Part shown: piece after piece, positions 35,810 to 35,897 of the stretch
How positions within the stretch are numbered: the first letter of the stretch is position 1
Layout of the letters: the number at the start of each line of letters is the position of its first letter
DNA from: an uncultured Methylococcaceae bacterium
GTDB lineage: Bacteria > Pseudomonadota > Gammaproteobacteria > Methylococcales > Methylomonadaceae
NCBI GenBank assembly: GCA_903863905.1
Contig: CAIPDT010000167.1
Coordinates: forward strand, 1 to 35,897
Reading direction: 5' to 3'
DNA length: 35,897 nucleotides
The notes under the pieces: model-generated
The model's input: only the letters and a program-made list of their open reading frames with translations
Databases searched by the model: none
Told to the model about the DNA's origin: nothing
Translations under genes and position numbers: made by a program

Positions 35810-35897
35810 ACATTACTTTGCAGTGAATTAAAGTTAGTTTGGTTGGGCGAACATTAGTTTGCAGTGAATTAAAGTTAGTTTGGTTGAACGAACATTA
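35810..35897. repeat. 41-bp tandem direct repeat running off the window end
   Basis: Two contiguous copies (35810-35850 and 35851-35891) are identical at 38 of 41 positions; the differences are one C/G change near the start and GG versus AA near the end. A third copy begins at 35892 and is cut by the window edge. There is no spacer between copies, so this is a minisatellite-like array. It begins about 50 bases after the lipase gene. Confidence 0.9.

Noticed and set aside
35810-35897. CRISPR array
   Set aside because: The 41-bp units are directly adjacent with no unique spacers between them.
35810-35897. Integron attC site
   Set aside because: GTTAG occurs in the unit, but there is no matching pair of simple sites and no imperfect palindrome of the attC kind.

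Overview
The window looks like a chromosomal segment of a moderately AT-rich gammaproteobacterium. Its protein families (a Na+-translocating NADH:quinone reductase, a long-Q-loop cytochrome bd, an Acidithiobacillus-type sulfide:quinone reductase, and a methanethiol oxidase with SCO and MauG functions) would fit a methylotroph, methanotroph or sulfur oxidiser such as a Methylococcales member. That placement is an inference; no rRNA or marker gene is present. I see no tRNA, rRNA, CRISPR array, insertion sequence or prophage.

Layout. (1) 1-6376: the complete nqrABCDEF operon, a strong terminator, and the assembly factor nqrM. (2) 6393-9462: housekeeping genes: exonuclease I (sbcB), 5'-deoxynucleotidase (yfbR, reverse strand) and a circularly permuted GTPase (YlqF/RbgA-like). 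(3) 9463-9881: a structured stretch with three consecutive hairpins and two doubtful small ORFs. (4) 9882-17660: a cytochrome bd region. cydDC and a lipoprotein gene run forward; cydA-cydB, a cydX gene fused to a degenerate GGDEF domain, and a psiE-like gene run in reverse toward them. (5) 17986-19468: sqr and a small DUF2892 membrane protein, divergent from cydA. (6) 19575-25328: a tripartite RND efflux operon (TolC, adaptor, pump). (7) 25494-27163: a beta-carbonic anhydrase (reverse) and a LysR regulator with palindromes in its promoter. (8) 27522-32720: a Tat-exported Met-rich multicopper oxidase, a methanethiol oxidase (SBP56/MtoX family), and an SCO1-MauG fusion. (9) 32836-35897: an unrecognised reverse-strand protein, a DUF2235 hydrolase, a class-3 lipase-like protein, and a 41-bp tandem repeat running off the end of the window.

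How the genes may work together (inference). Methanethiol oxidation yields formaldehyde, H2S and H2O2. The SCO-MauG fusion and the multicopper oxidase plausibly serve copper handling or maturation for the copper-dependent oxidase. SQR would oxidise the sulfide into the quinone pool, and cytochrome bd, a sulfide-tolerant oxidase divergent from sqr, would reoxidise the quinol. The NQR complex feeds the same pool. The most unusual item is the CydX-GGDEF fusion (14383-14952): an oxidase small subunit joined to a GGDEF domain whose catalytic, metal and inhibitory-site motifs are all altered, suggesting a ligand sensor or structural module tethered to the bd oxidase.
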